Source: Meandrina meandrites (lineage: Eukaryota > Cnidaria > Anthozoa > Scleractinia > Meandrinidae). From it: a DNA stretch of 64,000 nt. The position numbers were made by a program, and so were the translations under genes. The DNA lies in the NCBI GenBank assembly GCA_963693305.1, contig OY855903.1, positions 57,638,350 through 57,702,349 on the forward strand, given 5' to 3'. Below, in pieces: positions 43,401 to 54,396 of the stretch (the stretch's first letter is position 1; every line of letters starts with the position of its first letter). The notes under the pieces are model-generated. The model did not search any database. It was not told where the DNA came from and was given only the letters and a program-made list of their open reading frames with translations.

Positions 43401-43429
43401 GTATATGAGAATTCACAAGAATTTCTTAC

Positions 43430-43729
43430 ATGTTTATACATCGTCGCATCGAGTTGCTCTTTTGCTTCTTTCAACAACTGTCCCTGTCTCGCGGCAAAAG
43501 ATCAAATTTTCTTCTTGTCTTCATTATTGGCAGCCTCCGTCAGCAAGTCATCAAATGTGGTATTCAATGGTCTCGTGTTAATAGAAGACTCCAAAACGTT
43601 TTTCACTTTTTCTTCCTTTTGTGCTTGTAATTCGTCTGCACTCTCTCTCTTGTTTTGTAAATTTCTGATTTCATTGTAGCATCTAAGTGTGTTGAAAGCT
43701 TGTGAAACTTCAGTCAACATGTCAGCCAT
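43430..43729 (-). pseudogene. Unknown exon of 100 codons with an in-frame TGA
   Basis: It starts at ATG 43727-43729 (MADMLTEVSQAFNTLRCYNE) and stays open to a TGA at 43502-43504 (codon 76). The same frame then runs another 24 codons (SFAARQGQLLKEAKEQLDAT continuing MYKH) to a good donor, gtaaga. It is rich in Lys/Glu/Gln and probably helical coiled coil. The extension beyond the TGA looks equally protein-like. Either a single nonsense mutation has disabled it, or the stop is real and the tail is coincidence. I do not recognise the family. The left end abuts the dispersed repeat, suggesting a truncated gene. Confidence 0.35.
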
Positions 43730-44679
43730 TTTGTTAGTTTTATAACCAGATAGGTCGTTCTAGATGATTCTATTTACATACAGTTTACGTAACCTTGACA
43801 ATGTGATGACTCGTTTCCTTGGGAAAGTCCCTGTTGTCTCACACACTACCAGATAGGCCGTTCTAGATGATTCTATTTATTTTTTTTCCTTTTCGTGCCT
43901 AAAACTTTCTTTTCAGTCACAAGTTTGTAACTAGTTTTTGCCTAAATTGATGAAGAAATAATAACCACAATTTAAAGCAACCCTTTGTAAAGATAAAGCA
44001 CAAGGAGGTCTTTCCTGTCCTTAAATGTAACAATTTCCTTCACCTTCCATCTTTGACATTGACATGACTTCAGTGAAAAAAAAAATTCAAAACTGTTTTA
44101 GTTGTTCATTACACATGGACAGTCTGCCACACATCCAAATAATTCTCTTTGTTTCATGGAACAAATTGGAAAGCATGTGGTCAGCAGCAATCAATTCCTA
44201 AAAACAATAAGAAAAATTGTTCAAATAAATAAACCAAACTGACCCTATCCCCCACCTGGGGGCAAGGAACTAAGAGACCCATTTCATAAATTAAAGCTAA
44301 AAAGGTGGTTTCTGTTGAAAATCACATGCCAGAGAGAAAAGGTTTTCTGAAATAATAGAAATGTGTAGGCCTTGTCCATACAAAAGTAGTTGTATTTGGT
44401 AGTTTAACAAGATAAGTTAACATTTATTTATGCTTATCTCTGTAATTTAAATCACATTATTGTTTAATTGCGAAATGCTCCTGGTGATGCCTTGTCTTTG
44501 AAAAGATGCTCATATCATCTGACAAGGTCAACTTGCTACAATAAACTATTTCTTATTTTATTCCTTTTGAGAACTATTTCTTCCTTAACCAAGACCTTCT
44601 TTTCCCTAAATACTGGTAACTCTTTTATTTGATGTGGTAATTTAAATACATGTACTTATAGAACTAAATTGTGTGAAGG

Positions 44680-44931
44680 TCACACAGTTGAAAAAAACTC
44701 TCTTTGGACTTTCAGAATCAGCATGTCCTTTTTGTCACTTTTTGTTGTTTTTTCTTTGTCTTTTATGACAACAGTTTGATGGCATTGCACCAAAAGGTCA
44801 ACGTTTAAACTGGAATTTTGCAATGTTAGACAATTGGGACCATAATGAATGGTATACAAAATGCATTTTCCATCAATTCTTTGAGTTCCAGTTACACCAG
44901 ACGTAGGCTGGTCTGGGAACTTTTCTGTCAC
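44680..44931 (-). CDS. Unrecognised open frame, possible terminal exon
   Basis: The minus-strand frame is VTEKFPDQPTSGVTGTQRI onward, about 83 codons to a TGA. It contains DGKCILYTIHYGPNCLTLQN and a Lys-rich KDKEKTTKSDKKDM segment. It has no ATG start; a possible acceptor (ggtcag) lies immediately before. Balanced composition favours coding over chance, but no family is recognised and no partner exon was found. Confidence 0.25.
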   Translation of the reverse strand: MTEKFPDQPTSGVTGTQRIDGKCILYTIHYGPNCLTLQNSSLNVDLLVQCHQTVVIKDKEKTTKSDKKDMLILKVQREFFSTV

Positions 44932-44998
44932 ATACTGACCTCATGATTTGCCTAGTTTGAAGCCAAGAGCATTGCATACATTTTCAGCAATTCACAGG

Positions 44999-45106
44999 AC
45001 TTGTTGTGTTCAAATTTCTTTTAATCTTCTTTCAATAAAACTTTCCCACAACTTCATTATTCATCATCAGGGAAGAGTGTTGTCTTTGGCTTGGGTGATG
45101 AATGGC
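44999..45106. repeat. Left part of ~1-kb dispersed repeat, split by insertion
   Basis: The sequence tgttgtgttcaaatttcttt through ggtgatgaatggc matches the repeat family. The rest of the same copy resumes at 47861 (ggcacagcc) after the composite insertion. Confidence 0.8.
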
Positions 45107-47860
45107 CACAGGACGAAATCACATGTTTCCGTATTTCTGAAACATGACGGAAACATGCAACTCCATGTTTCCGTTACGTTTCGGTCTTGCGGAAACGTGC
45201 AAATTCAAGTCTACGTGATTCCGTCACGTTTCCGGAACGGAAATGCCAAAAAGTGGTACGGTTCCGGTGTGACCGCAGCAACGGAGATGTGAGTAAACGT
45301 CACGAAACCGCTAACGGAAACCCAGGTTATCCGTCGTGTTTCCGGATCGGTTTCACATGTTTCTGTGACGTTTCCGTTTACGGATTCTTAGAATTTCGTC
45401 CTGTGCCACCTGGTGGTGAAAAGACATCATTAAGTCTGGAAGCCCGTTAAGTCCCAAGCATATCTCAAAGAACCGAGATGTGTTGTTGCTCCTAGATTGC
45501 TAAGAGCGTTGATCGACGCTGGCGGTAAAACTTAGCAATCCAAGACAACATGGATCCGGGTGAGAGTGTAAAAGCAATTCTTTAACAAAAAGTATATTGC
45601 CGCGACTTGGGGCTTATTTGCCCAATGCTGCCGTGTTATATGTTTGGAATTGCAGAGTTGCTTTTAGACTCTAATAAATGTTTGAAGATGAGACCGTTAA
45701 CCTTTCCGCGTTGAATTGACTCAAGGATATCCCATAATATTCTTCGAAACTGTATTTCATATCGAAACTGTATTTCATTACGACTGTTTATTACGCCTGC
45801 TCACGCTATTTAAGCGGGATTGAATTACGCCGAATCGACAGAAAAATAATTTAAGAGTCAAGCAATTAAAATATTGCTTTATTTAGACTAATATAGAAGC
45901 CATTTGGCCGTTCTTTCCAAGAAGAAACGGCATATTGAGATGGCAATTCCTAACTTGCTCTTGTATTGCGTTACAGCGTGACTACATTGGACGTTGGGAT
46001 CTGGAAACGATTTCTATCGACCTTCGACCGTGCGGAAAGCGGAAACCGTGGATGTGATGGAAGCATGTGTCGAGCTGTAAGCTGAGCATAGTGCTGGAAC
46101 AGGAAGCTAAACAACGCAAAAATCGAGGTAAGTAAGAACTTAACGTCTTAGCTGCCATTCCCTTGCCTCAAGTTTCTCTTTCTTGCTATTAATGTTGTGA
46201 AAATTCGAGGTTTTCTCATAATGTAAACAGCATCGTGTCAGCCGAAGATTTAAAGTCGCACATTACACAAGTTGAGCTTACACAAGTTGAGCTTCCACTG
46301 TATAACCCTTTTTCTTGTGCGATTCTCAAAACGAGCAGTTTTCCAGTTAAACAAAAAGAACCGATGCCTTTCACTGAGTTAAACTACCTTGCCTGCATTT
46401 AGCTTAAGTGTCAGTGAACGCTAATTTGTCACAAGTTCTTGCTTTCATTGATAACATTGTAACACCTCACCTCCTTGGACACTTTCGTTTCTATGAATTC
46501 AGCTGTTTAAGTCGAATTCTCGTTCTCGTCACACTTCTACTTAATGAAATGTGCTGACATTCCAAGGGAAAATTCGATAATTGTTTAAACGGTTAAGTTT
46601 ACGTGTTCCACTCCTTCAATTCAATGATGCTTTTTATTATTTTGACAGCTAAATTGCAAATTTGTTTGTTGTTTTTCTGATATAGTAACTTCGTGTAAGT
46701 TTGATCTCTCTCAACAAAAGGCTGCTCAGTGAAATGGCTTAAATTTAACCAGGAAGCGTTTCATTTTAATCCATGAAAAAAGCATTTCTGGCTTGAGGTT
46801 GGGGGCATGAAAAGCTTAGGGTCACATTTAAGGCTTTTAATTTATTGACGTTCTGACACCAATGTTGTCTTCAAAAGAACCGCATTTTTCAAGCATATAA
46901 TTGTATCTCCTCCTATTTCTCGTAACCCTAACTCAAACCATAACCCTAGCCCTTCTCTACAACCCTAATTCTTTCTCTTAACCCTAACTCTAAACCATTA
47001 CCCTAGCCCCTTTCCATAGCCTTGATTTATTTTTCTTAACCCTAACTCAAGCCGTAACCCTAATCCTTTCCATAACCCTAAGCTTTTCTCTTAACCCTAA
47101 CTCTAAACTATAACCCTAAGCTCCTTTTCATAACACAAACCCTTAGGGGTTAGGGTTATTTAAGAATGGGGTTAAAATTACCTGAAAGAATAAGGGAAAA
47201 GGGTTATCTTAGGGATAAGGTTGTGGACATTTATTACTGAGGGATACTGCTACGGTCAGCTATCTGTGCCTTTCATGTTGATCTGATGTGGGGCTGAAAC
47301 TGCTTGCTTGCTTAGACTAAATATATTTAAATGTCTTAAACATAGAAAAATGCGAGTGGTTTCGCAGAATCGTAGGAGTGCTTGATAAAAATACAGCAGA
47401 GTGAAATCCTAATTAAGATAGAAACTGAAAGTTACTCCATCAATATATCATTCGGTCAGTACCAAATACTTATTTTTTTTCAATTGTCTGTGTTTTTACA
47501 GGTTTTGCTGCTAAATGGCTGAAAGTCCAAGGTTTGCCTAACTTGACCATTTTACAGCTAGCACAGGACGAAATCACATGTTTCCGTATTTCTGAAACAT
47601 GACGGAAACATGCAACTCCATGTTTCCGTTACGTTTCGGTCTTGCGGAAACGTGCAAATTCAAGTCTACGTGATTCCGTCACGTTTCCGGAACGGAAATG
47701 CCAAAAAGTGGTACGGTTCCGGTGTGACCGCAGCAACGGAGACGTGAGTAAACGTCACGAAACCGCTAACGGAAACCCAGGTTATCCGTCGTGTTTCCGG
47801 ATCGGTTTCACATGTTTCTGTGACGTTTCCGTTTACGGATTCTTAGAATTTCGTCCTGTG
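45107..47860. mobile_element. Composite transposon: two 299-bp MITEs flanking 2.2 kb
   Basis: MITE copies at 45107-45405 and 47562-47860 are in direct orientation and differ at one base that I could find. Each has inverted ends cacaggacgaaat/atttcgtcctgtg. The three bases ggc border the whole unit (45104-45106 and 47861-47863). The flanking dispersed repeat reads continuously gatgaat-ggc-acagcc in uninterrupted copies (for example at about 49900 and 52530). The inner MITE borders lack matching duplications. The cargo (45406-47561) has exon-like stretches with donors (46130, gtaagt) and an acceptor (tttttacag at about 47501). It also holds a telomere-like array but no recognisable protein. Confidence 0.75.
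46923..47160. repeat. Degenerate telomere-like (AACCCTAA) array
   Basis: Many aaccctaa/ataaccctag motifs are spaced by C/T-rich linkers (tttctctt) in a repeating ~40-60-base pattern. The array ends with the inverse ggggttagggttat. TTAGGG is the usual animal telomere unit, including in cnidarians. The degeneracy points to an old interstitial block or a minisatellite built on that motif. It lies inside the composite transposon cargo. Confidence 0.75.
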
Positions 47861-50569
47861 GGCACAGCCACTGCAGTGATTCTCCTTTTCTTCTTGCATC
47901 AGTATATTCCGACATGGAACACAAAATTTGTTGTGTCAGCAGCAGACATTTGAGAATGTTAAAAAAGCATCTGAACAAAAGTGTCTGCAAACCATACTTG
48001 GTATATCCAAGAAAACTTGCACATAATAATATGGGTACAAGTATGATATTGATACCCTAGTGAAACCACAAGAACAACGAACAACATTGTAATTATCATT
48101 AACTGGAACTGTAAGTAACAAGAACAAGAATATATAAGGATATCTAAATATTTACAAGGCAGAAAAATAAATATATAAATGATAAGTAAATAAAAATTAT
48201 TCAGGTAAACTTCATTGCAAGAGTTTCCTTATTGGTAATTGGCCATCAATTCCTGACAGCTTCTTTGCAAGTGGTGTTAAAATGCAGTCACAATATCAAT
48301 GGTACTGCTTGACTTTACCCACGTTGGCCTTCTTTAGCCATTCCCAAAAGGACTGACATTCCACCATGGCATCCCACCATGGCATGGCATGGCATGGCAT
48401 GTTGTTGGGTTTTTTTCAGTCAGGCAAGGGTTTGATGCCTGTCAATTTTTTGAATTTTGGACACTTGTTGAGTTCAAATTTATTTCAACCTTCTTTATAA
48501 AACATTCCCACAACTTCATTATTCATCATCGGGGAAGAGTGTTGTCTTTGGCTCGGATGATGAATGGCACAGCTACTGCTGTGATTCTCCTTTTCTTCTT
48601 GCATCAGTATGCCCAAGCACATGGGACACATTTTTTTTTTCATGTGTCAGCAACACACATTTGAGAATGTTAAAAAAGCATCTGAACAAAAATGTCAATT
48701 AGCGTTACTTCTTAATCCAGGAAAACTTGCACATAACAATATAAATACAGGTTATATAAGATATTGGGCTAAGGGGTTAAAGAAACTCGAGAGAAACAAC
48801 AATCGTTAAAAATAGCTAAATGAAAAAATAGTTAAAAACCAGACATCGTAATTAACATTAACTGAGAGAGAAATAACCAAATGATAAATAAATAAAAATT
48901 ATTCAGTTAAACTTGCGTTCGATTCATATTACTCCGCAAAATAGTAAAAAAAAACACACACACACCCAAATCACTTAAGGAACGAATTGATGTTTATTAT
49001 TTGTCCTCCTTATTGGGTTACATAATGTGATTGTTTTATATTGATGTTGATCACGGCCGTTTGCACCTTTTGGCGGCGCGGCTGCTCTTGTGAATGCTTT
49101 CGTACAAGTATAATATTGATACTCAAGTGAAACCAGAAGAAAAACAAACAACATTGTAATAATTATCGTTAACTGGAACTGGTAGTAACAAGAACAAGAA
49201 TATATAAGGATATCTAAATATGTACAAGGCAGAAAAATAAATATACATATGATAGATAAAAATTATTCACTTAAACTTCATCGGAAGAGTTTCCTTATTG
49301 GTAATTGGCCATCACATCACATTCTTTGCAAGTGGTGTTAAAATGCAGTCACATTATTATCAATGGTGCTGCTTGAGTTTATCCACATTGGCCTTCAGCC
49401 ATTCCCAAAAGGACTGACATTCCACCATGGCACAATGACCTTTGTTGTGGTTTTTTCAGTCAGGCAAGGGTTTGATGCCTGCCAATTTTTCGAATTTTGG
49501 ACATCACTTGTTGAGCTCATGTTTCTTTCAACCTTCTTGTAATAAAACATTCCCACACTTCATTATTCATCATCAGGGAAGAGTGTTGTCTTTGGCTGGG
49601 ATGATGAATAGCACAACCTCTGCTGTGATTCTCCTTTTCTTCTTGCATCAGTATGCCCAAGCACATGGGACACATTTTTTTTTGATGAATGTTAAAAAAG
49701 CATCTGAACAAAAATGTCAATTAGCGTTACTTCTTATATCCAGGAAAAATTGCACATAACAATATAAATACAGGTATAATATAAGATATTGGACATCACT
49801 TGTTGAGCTCATGTTTCTCTCAACCTTCTTTTAATAAAACATTCCCACAACTTCATTATTCATCATCAGGGAAGAGTGTTGTCTTTGGCTCGGATGATGA
49901 ATGGCACAGCCTCTGCTGTGATTCTCCTTTAATTTCTTCTTGCATCAGTATGCCCAAGCACATGGGACACATTTTTTTTTGATGTGTCAGCAACACACAT
50001 TTGAGAATGTTAAAAAAGCATCTGAACAAAAATGTCAATTAGCCTTACTTCTTATATCCAGGAAAACTTGCACATAACAATATAAATACAGGTTATATAA
50101 GATATTGGGCTAAGGGGTTAAAGAAACTCGAGAGAAACAACAATCGTTAAAAATAGCTAAATGTAAAAATAGTTAAAAATCAAACATCGTATTTAATTAA
50201 CATTAACTGAAATTATAAGTATCAATGACAAGAATATATAAAGATATCAAAATATTTTGCAAAGCAGAAAAAGAAACAACTAAATAATAAAAAAAATCAT
50301 CCACTTAAAATTGCATTCGATTCGTATAACTCTGCAAAATAGTCGAAAAAGAAAACACACCCAAATCACTAAAGGAACAAATTGATGTTTATTATTTGTC
50401 CTCCTTATTGGGTTACATAATCTGATCTTTTTACGTTGTGGCTAATCTTGGCCGTTTGCTAAAAGAGCATCTGAACAAAAATGTCAATAAACCATACTTG
50501 GTATATCCAGGAAAACTTGCACATAACAATATAAATACAGGTTATATAAGATATTGGGCTAAGGGGTTA
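47861..50569. repeat. Local array of the ~1-kb dispersed repeat
   Basis: Successive partial or full units share anchors. agagtttccttattggtaat occurs at about 48222 and 49288. The gattctccttt block occurs at about 47878, 48583, 49627 and 49920. tgatgtttattatttgtcct occurs at about 48988 and 50382. Units are in the same orientation with junction deletions. The array resumes after the insertion at 50570-51820. No protein was recognised in either strand. Confidence 0.8.
48363..48402. repeat. (GGCAT)n short tandem repeat
   Basis: ccatggcatcccaccatggc is followed by four atggc-type units within the repeat array. Confidence 0.85.
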
Positions 50570-51820
50570 CAGCACGGAGCGCGCTACCGTTTCCACTTAA
50601 CCAAGATTTTTGACGAATTTCTGACACTTTTTTGACACTTTAACAAAAGAGCCGAACATCAGAGTGGGCGTAGACACTGTGATTGATATGTGGCGCAACG
50701 AGAAGTCTTTTGAGTTCATTAGTCCGTCGGCATGAAGTTCCATGTGATAGTTGAGTATGGCCAGGATTAATTTGTGAAGTTTTATATAGAAGCAGACATT
50801 GTCGATGGCACCGTGCTAAAGTATTTGTGTTCTTTGCTTGTGGAGGATATCAGACAGACCTGCGGTAGCTTGCGACCTCACACGTCCAGCACTGCAGATT
50901 CGATACAAGGATGAAGATGGCTATTATGTGAATCTAAATGACGACGATACAGATAACTTTCAAGAGATGCTTGTTCGAGCTAGTTTGGTAAATGAAGGGT
51001 TATATATATATCGGAAAATACTTCTGAGAGTCAGTGAGCTGAGTTGGACCATTGTGCTTGTGGTGTGTTTCGAATTTGACTAAAAGTTACCGGTATGTTG
51101 TGTTGAATTGTGCGACGTCTTTTATTCTCATTGAGTCTTTACATTTCACGTTCGTTCAACAGTTTTGAAAGGTCCTCTTGAAAAAGATTTTATTTCTCGG
51201 TTACAACTTATTGACTTGGAGGAATAGTTTTACCAAATAGCTTACTCTATCAGCTGTGTCATGCAATAATATTCAAAACATTATTTTTCCCACGACTTGG
51301 GTTAAAAATAGAAACTACGCAAGGGCGGAAGTGTTCACATGTTTTTATGAAGATCAACAAATCAATAAATATTTCTGTTACATCAATTGTTCTTCCTCTT
51401 GTTTTTGTCTATTTTAGTTTTTTTTGCCTCTTCTATCGCTAGTTTTATGCCTCATAGCCACACTTCCTGTAGCACCCTGCTGTGTTTTCTGCGTGATGTG
51501 GCAAATCGCTTGTCGAATTGCCACTTCCCTTTCATTCATTGTTTACAACTCTTTGATTTGATTGAAACAGTAGTCGCATGTATTTTTAAAAAATTGTAAC
51601 TAATTCATTTTAACTTACGAATTCTTTTAAAATTCATTTCCTGACTGCCAACGAACAACGGTCAACAACTCGGTAATCTACAGATCTAAAATATCCTGAT
51701 CGTATTCTACATACACGCGTCTTGTTTGCAGGAAATCAAACAGTCTGATAAACTCCGCCCTTCAATCAAAAAAGTGTCAAAAATCTTGGTTGAGTGGAAA
51801 CGGTAGCGCGCTTCGCGCTG
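50570..51820. mobile_element. TA-flanked TIR transposon carrying a PB1 fragment
   Basis: Inverted ends of about 45 bases start cagcacggagcgcgctaccg at 50570, and the right end's complement reads cagcgcgaagcgcgctaccg. Both continue tttccact-aaccaagatttttgac. TA lies on both sides. The empty site exists in neighbouring repeat copies (aaggggttaaagaaactcga at about 48770 and 50112), which fixes the borders and the TA duplication. It is 1251 bp with no transposase recognised. Confidence 0.85.
50732..50987 (+). pseudogene. PB1-domain coding fragment inside the transposon
   Basis: From ATG 50732 the frame reads MKFHVIVEYGQD then TAA, and continues open FVKFYIEADIVDGTVLKYLC. After a shift at about 50880-50895, another frame gives LQIRYKDEDGYYVNLNDDDT and FQEMLVRA. 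This ending has the OPCA-like acidic signature (D-E-D-G ... L-N-D-D-D) of PB1 domains, and the start, with beta-strand-like FHVIV, suits a PB1 beginning. An in-frame stop and a frameshift make it a pseudogene unless small introns are hidden. It is probably a host gene fragment captured by the element. The parent gene was not identified. Confidence 0.55.
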
Positions 51821-52690
51821 TAAAGAAACTCAAGAGAAACAACAATTGTCAAAAATAGCTAAATGAAAAAATAGTTAAAAACCAGACATCGCAATTAACA
51901 TTAACTGAAAAAGAAATAACTAAATGATAAATAAATAAAAATTAAACTTGCGTTCGATTCGTATAAAGTTCTCCGCAAAATAGTAAAAAAAAACCCACAC
52001 ACACGCACACACCCACCCAGATCACTAAAGGAACAAATTGATGTTTATTATTTGTCCTCCTTGTTGGGTTACATAATCTGATCTTTTTATATAATTGATG
52101 TTAATCACGGCCGTTTGCACCTTTTGGCGGCGTGGCTGCTCTTGTGAATGCTTTCGTACAAGTATAATATTGATACTCTAGTGACACCAGAAGACAAATG
52201 AACAACATTGTTATTATCATTAACTGGAACTGTAAGTAACAAGAACAAGAATATATAAGGACATCTAAATATGTACAAGGCAGAAAAATAAATATATAAG
52301 TGATAAATAAATACAAATTATATACGTAAACTTCATTGCAAGAGTTTCCTTATTGGTAATTGGCCGCTGTGGTTTCTGCAGTCAGGCAAGGGTTTGATTC
52401 CTGTCAACTTTTTCGAATGTTGGACATGACTTGTTGAGTTCAAATTTCTTTCAACCTTCTTTTATTAAAACATTCCTACAACTTCATTATCCATCATCAG
52501 GGAAGAGCGTTGTCTTTGGCTCGGATGATGAATGGCACAGCCTCTGCTGTGATTCTCCTTTTCTTTCCCAAGCATATGGAACACAAAATTTGATGTGTTA
52601 GCAACACACATTTGAGAATGTTAAAAGAGCACCTGAACAAAAATGTCAATAAACCATACTTGGTATATCCAGGAAAACTTTAAACATTAA
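51821..52690. repeat. ~1-kb dispersed repeat, continued after insertion
   Basis: It picks up at taaagaaactcaagagaaac and runs through tgatgtttattatttgtcct (about 52038), agagtttccttattggtaat (about 52340) and gattctccttttctttccca (about 52552). The match then fades near 52690. Confidence 0.8.
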
Positions 52691-52767
52691 AATTTTTTGG
52701 ATCCCCTGAAAACAACGACTCTTGCATCTCCAAACTTACTTCTGAAAAACTTATTAACGGGGTATCA

Positions 52768-53016
52768 TTACTCTATAAACTCGCAATAGCAACTTGAGAA
52801 AGCTTGAAGGTATTTGTAACATCTAAATTTGTAATTGTTTTTTGCGACAGCTTTTTCTTTAATATCTTCTTTATCTTCGCTCGCAAGCAATGGGGCACTA
52901 AAACTAATTCCTCTTAAATCTGGGTGAACTCGTTCTGACACTTTACTCTTCTCCATTTTTATATTCAAATCTGAAAAGTTAATCAACGTGCCGTGCCGAC
53001 TGGAACTTCTAAACAT
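52768..53016 (-). CDS. ORF downstream of gag copy 2, unknown
   Basis: From ATG 53014-53016 (MFRSSSRHGTLINFSDLNIK) the frame runs 82 codons to TAA. It lies just 3' of the decayed gag zinc-knuckle region on the same strand, where a second element ORF or spacer would be. It has no protease or polymerase motif. It may belong to the retroelement or be chance. Confidence 0.3.
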   Translation of the reverse strand: MFRSSSRHGTLINFSDLNIKMEKSKVSERVHPDLRGISFSAPLLASEDKEDIKEKAVAKNNYKFRCYKYLQAFSSCYCEFIE

Positions 53017-53189
53017 GGTTTGTCGAGACTTGATTTATCTTGTGAAACATTCCTTGTTGCTAAATGAATATGATCTCTTTTCCATAATCCCCTATTGTCT
53101 CGGTATAAAGGAGTATTTTTTAGTTTAAAGGAGCTTGATGCTCAACGTATGTTTCCAAAGGTTCAGCATAATATCTTGCAATATGACCT

Positions 53190-54171
53190 ACCTCGCCACA
53201 TCGTAGCACGTGGGTCTCCCATCCCTGGTCCGACCATCCTTAAATGGGGGAGGTGGAGTTCTAGAACTGAAGGGTGAACCTCTAAGACTGCCGATTGAAC
53301 TGTGTCCCCTAGGGTGTCGGTGGACAAATGTAGTCTGACTTAAGCGATCGTATTTCATCTCGGAGTTCAGCTCGCAGCTTTCGAAACTCTGTGAATAAAT
53401 CATTCCTTGATTCATTCGCAGGCTGAAACAGGTTTTGGTTCTTTCACAGAGCCTGTTGATTGAGCAGGCTGTGGAACCAACTTTTCTATAAGCTTGTATA
53501 GGAGTTCTTTCTCCGGGGCTTTGACGGTTTTTTCTTCTATCATTGTATTGACGGAAACTTTTAACCAAGCTAAATTTTCTGCTGTCTGGTTATCTGTTGG
53601 CTTGTGCATTAGAACTTCATGTTTTATATCATCGCGCAGTCCCTGCACGAAAAAATGCATTTGGTCCTGTTGTGGCACGCCTAATCATTGGCAGGTGCTA
53701 TTAATAAACTCTATGTATGAATCTAAGGATTCATTGGGTCCTTGTTTGTGAGAACTCAGCGACTGCCGGAGACGCCATTTAAAATCGTCCGACGAGAATC
53801 TTTGCCTAAAGGCGTTAACAAGGGTATCAAAGTCACTTCTTGTTAACCGGTCGAGAGAAAAATACCATGTTTCCGCTGGTCCTTTTAAGTAACTCACTAA
53901 ATCGGTGGCCTTTGCTTCCAAACTCAATTTTATCTCGCGATATTTTTCGAGAAAACGATTGACATCTTCTTTCTCATAACCGGAAAATGGTTCTAATTTG
54001 TCGGACGGTTTTAATTTTGGAGCGGCAACTTTGTCAATGCTTGCCTGCATTGTATTTAATGTTTCCTCAAAGAATTCATTTTGGTACACAAAGAGTCTTT
54101 CCAATTTCCTTATTGTTTCGGCCATGTCGGTTTGAGAACCGTCATCTTCCTCTTCGTGTAGACTCGTGGTC
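53190..54171 (-). pseudogene. LTR-retrotransposon gag, copy 2, nearly full but broken
   Basis: The initiator equivalent to copy 1 is ACG here (about 54167), so reading starts at MAETIRKLERLF (54123-54125). The gag core is intact: FSGYEKEDVNRFLEKYREIK, GPAETWYFSLDRLTRSDFDT, and FRQRFSSDDFKWRLRQSLS. After a stop in the linker (about 53685) the frame resumes with QQDQMHFFVQGLRDDIKHEV, KPTDNQTAENLAWLKV and KLVPQPAQSTGSVKEPKP. Near 53200 the CCHC knuckle (CY..CGEVGHIARY) is frameshifted, and its last Cys is Tyr. The family is Ty3/gypsy-like gag by pattern. No pol follows. Confidence 0.75.
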
Positions 54172-54396
54172 TCTTGTTTTTCCTCCGAAGTTTTGCAATC
54201 ACCGTGACAAAATATTTTGGTTTGGCTTCGTGTAAAGCAAAAAACGTCCGTCGGTGCTGCCTGCTACATGCACGGTACGCCCACAAAAACATACAAAAGG
54301 CAAAAGGAATTTTAAAAGCAGGTAAAATAGCAAAGAAACATGAATCAATAAACTACGTATCAATAAACTAGATGTCAATTCTTAACTGAACGAAAG

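Noticed and set aside
43350..43679. 109-codon plus-strand ORF overlapping the MADMLTEV exon
   Set aside because: It is Ser/Phe/Leu-rich, the usual shadow of a Lys/Glu-rich coding strand on the opposite side.
45187..45450. Identical ~70-codon ORFs at 45187 and 47642 (MRKRANSSLRDSV...), possible duplicated gene
   Set aside because: They lie entirely in the two 299-bp MITE copies. Identity reflects the repeat, and the single difference is silent only by position. No protein-like features.
45107..47860. Interpretation of the 299-bp direct repeats as LTRs of a retrotransposon
   Set aside because: Termini are inverted cacagg/cctgtg instead of TG...CA. No primer-binding site, polypurine tract, gag or pol. 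The target duplication is 3 bases.
49517..50038. Minus-strand ORFs recurring in the ~1-kb repeat (FRCFFNILKCVLL...)
   Set aside because: They differ in frame and length between copies and carry frameshifts everywhere. There is no sign of constraint, so the repeat is treated as non-coding.
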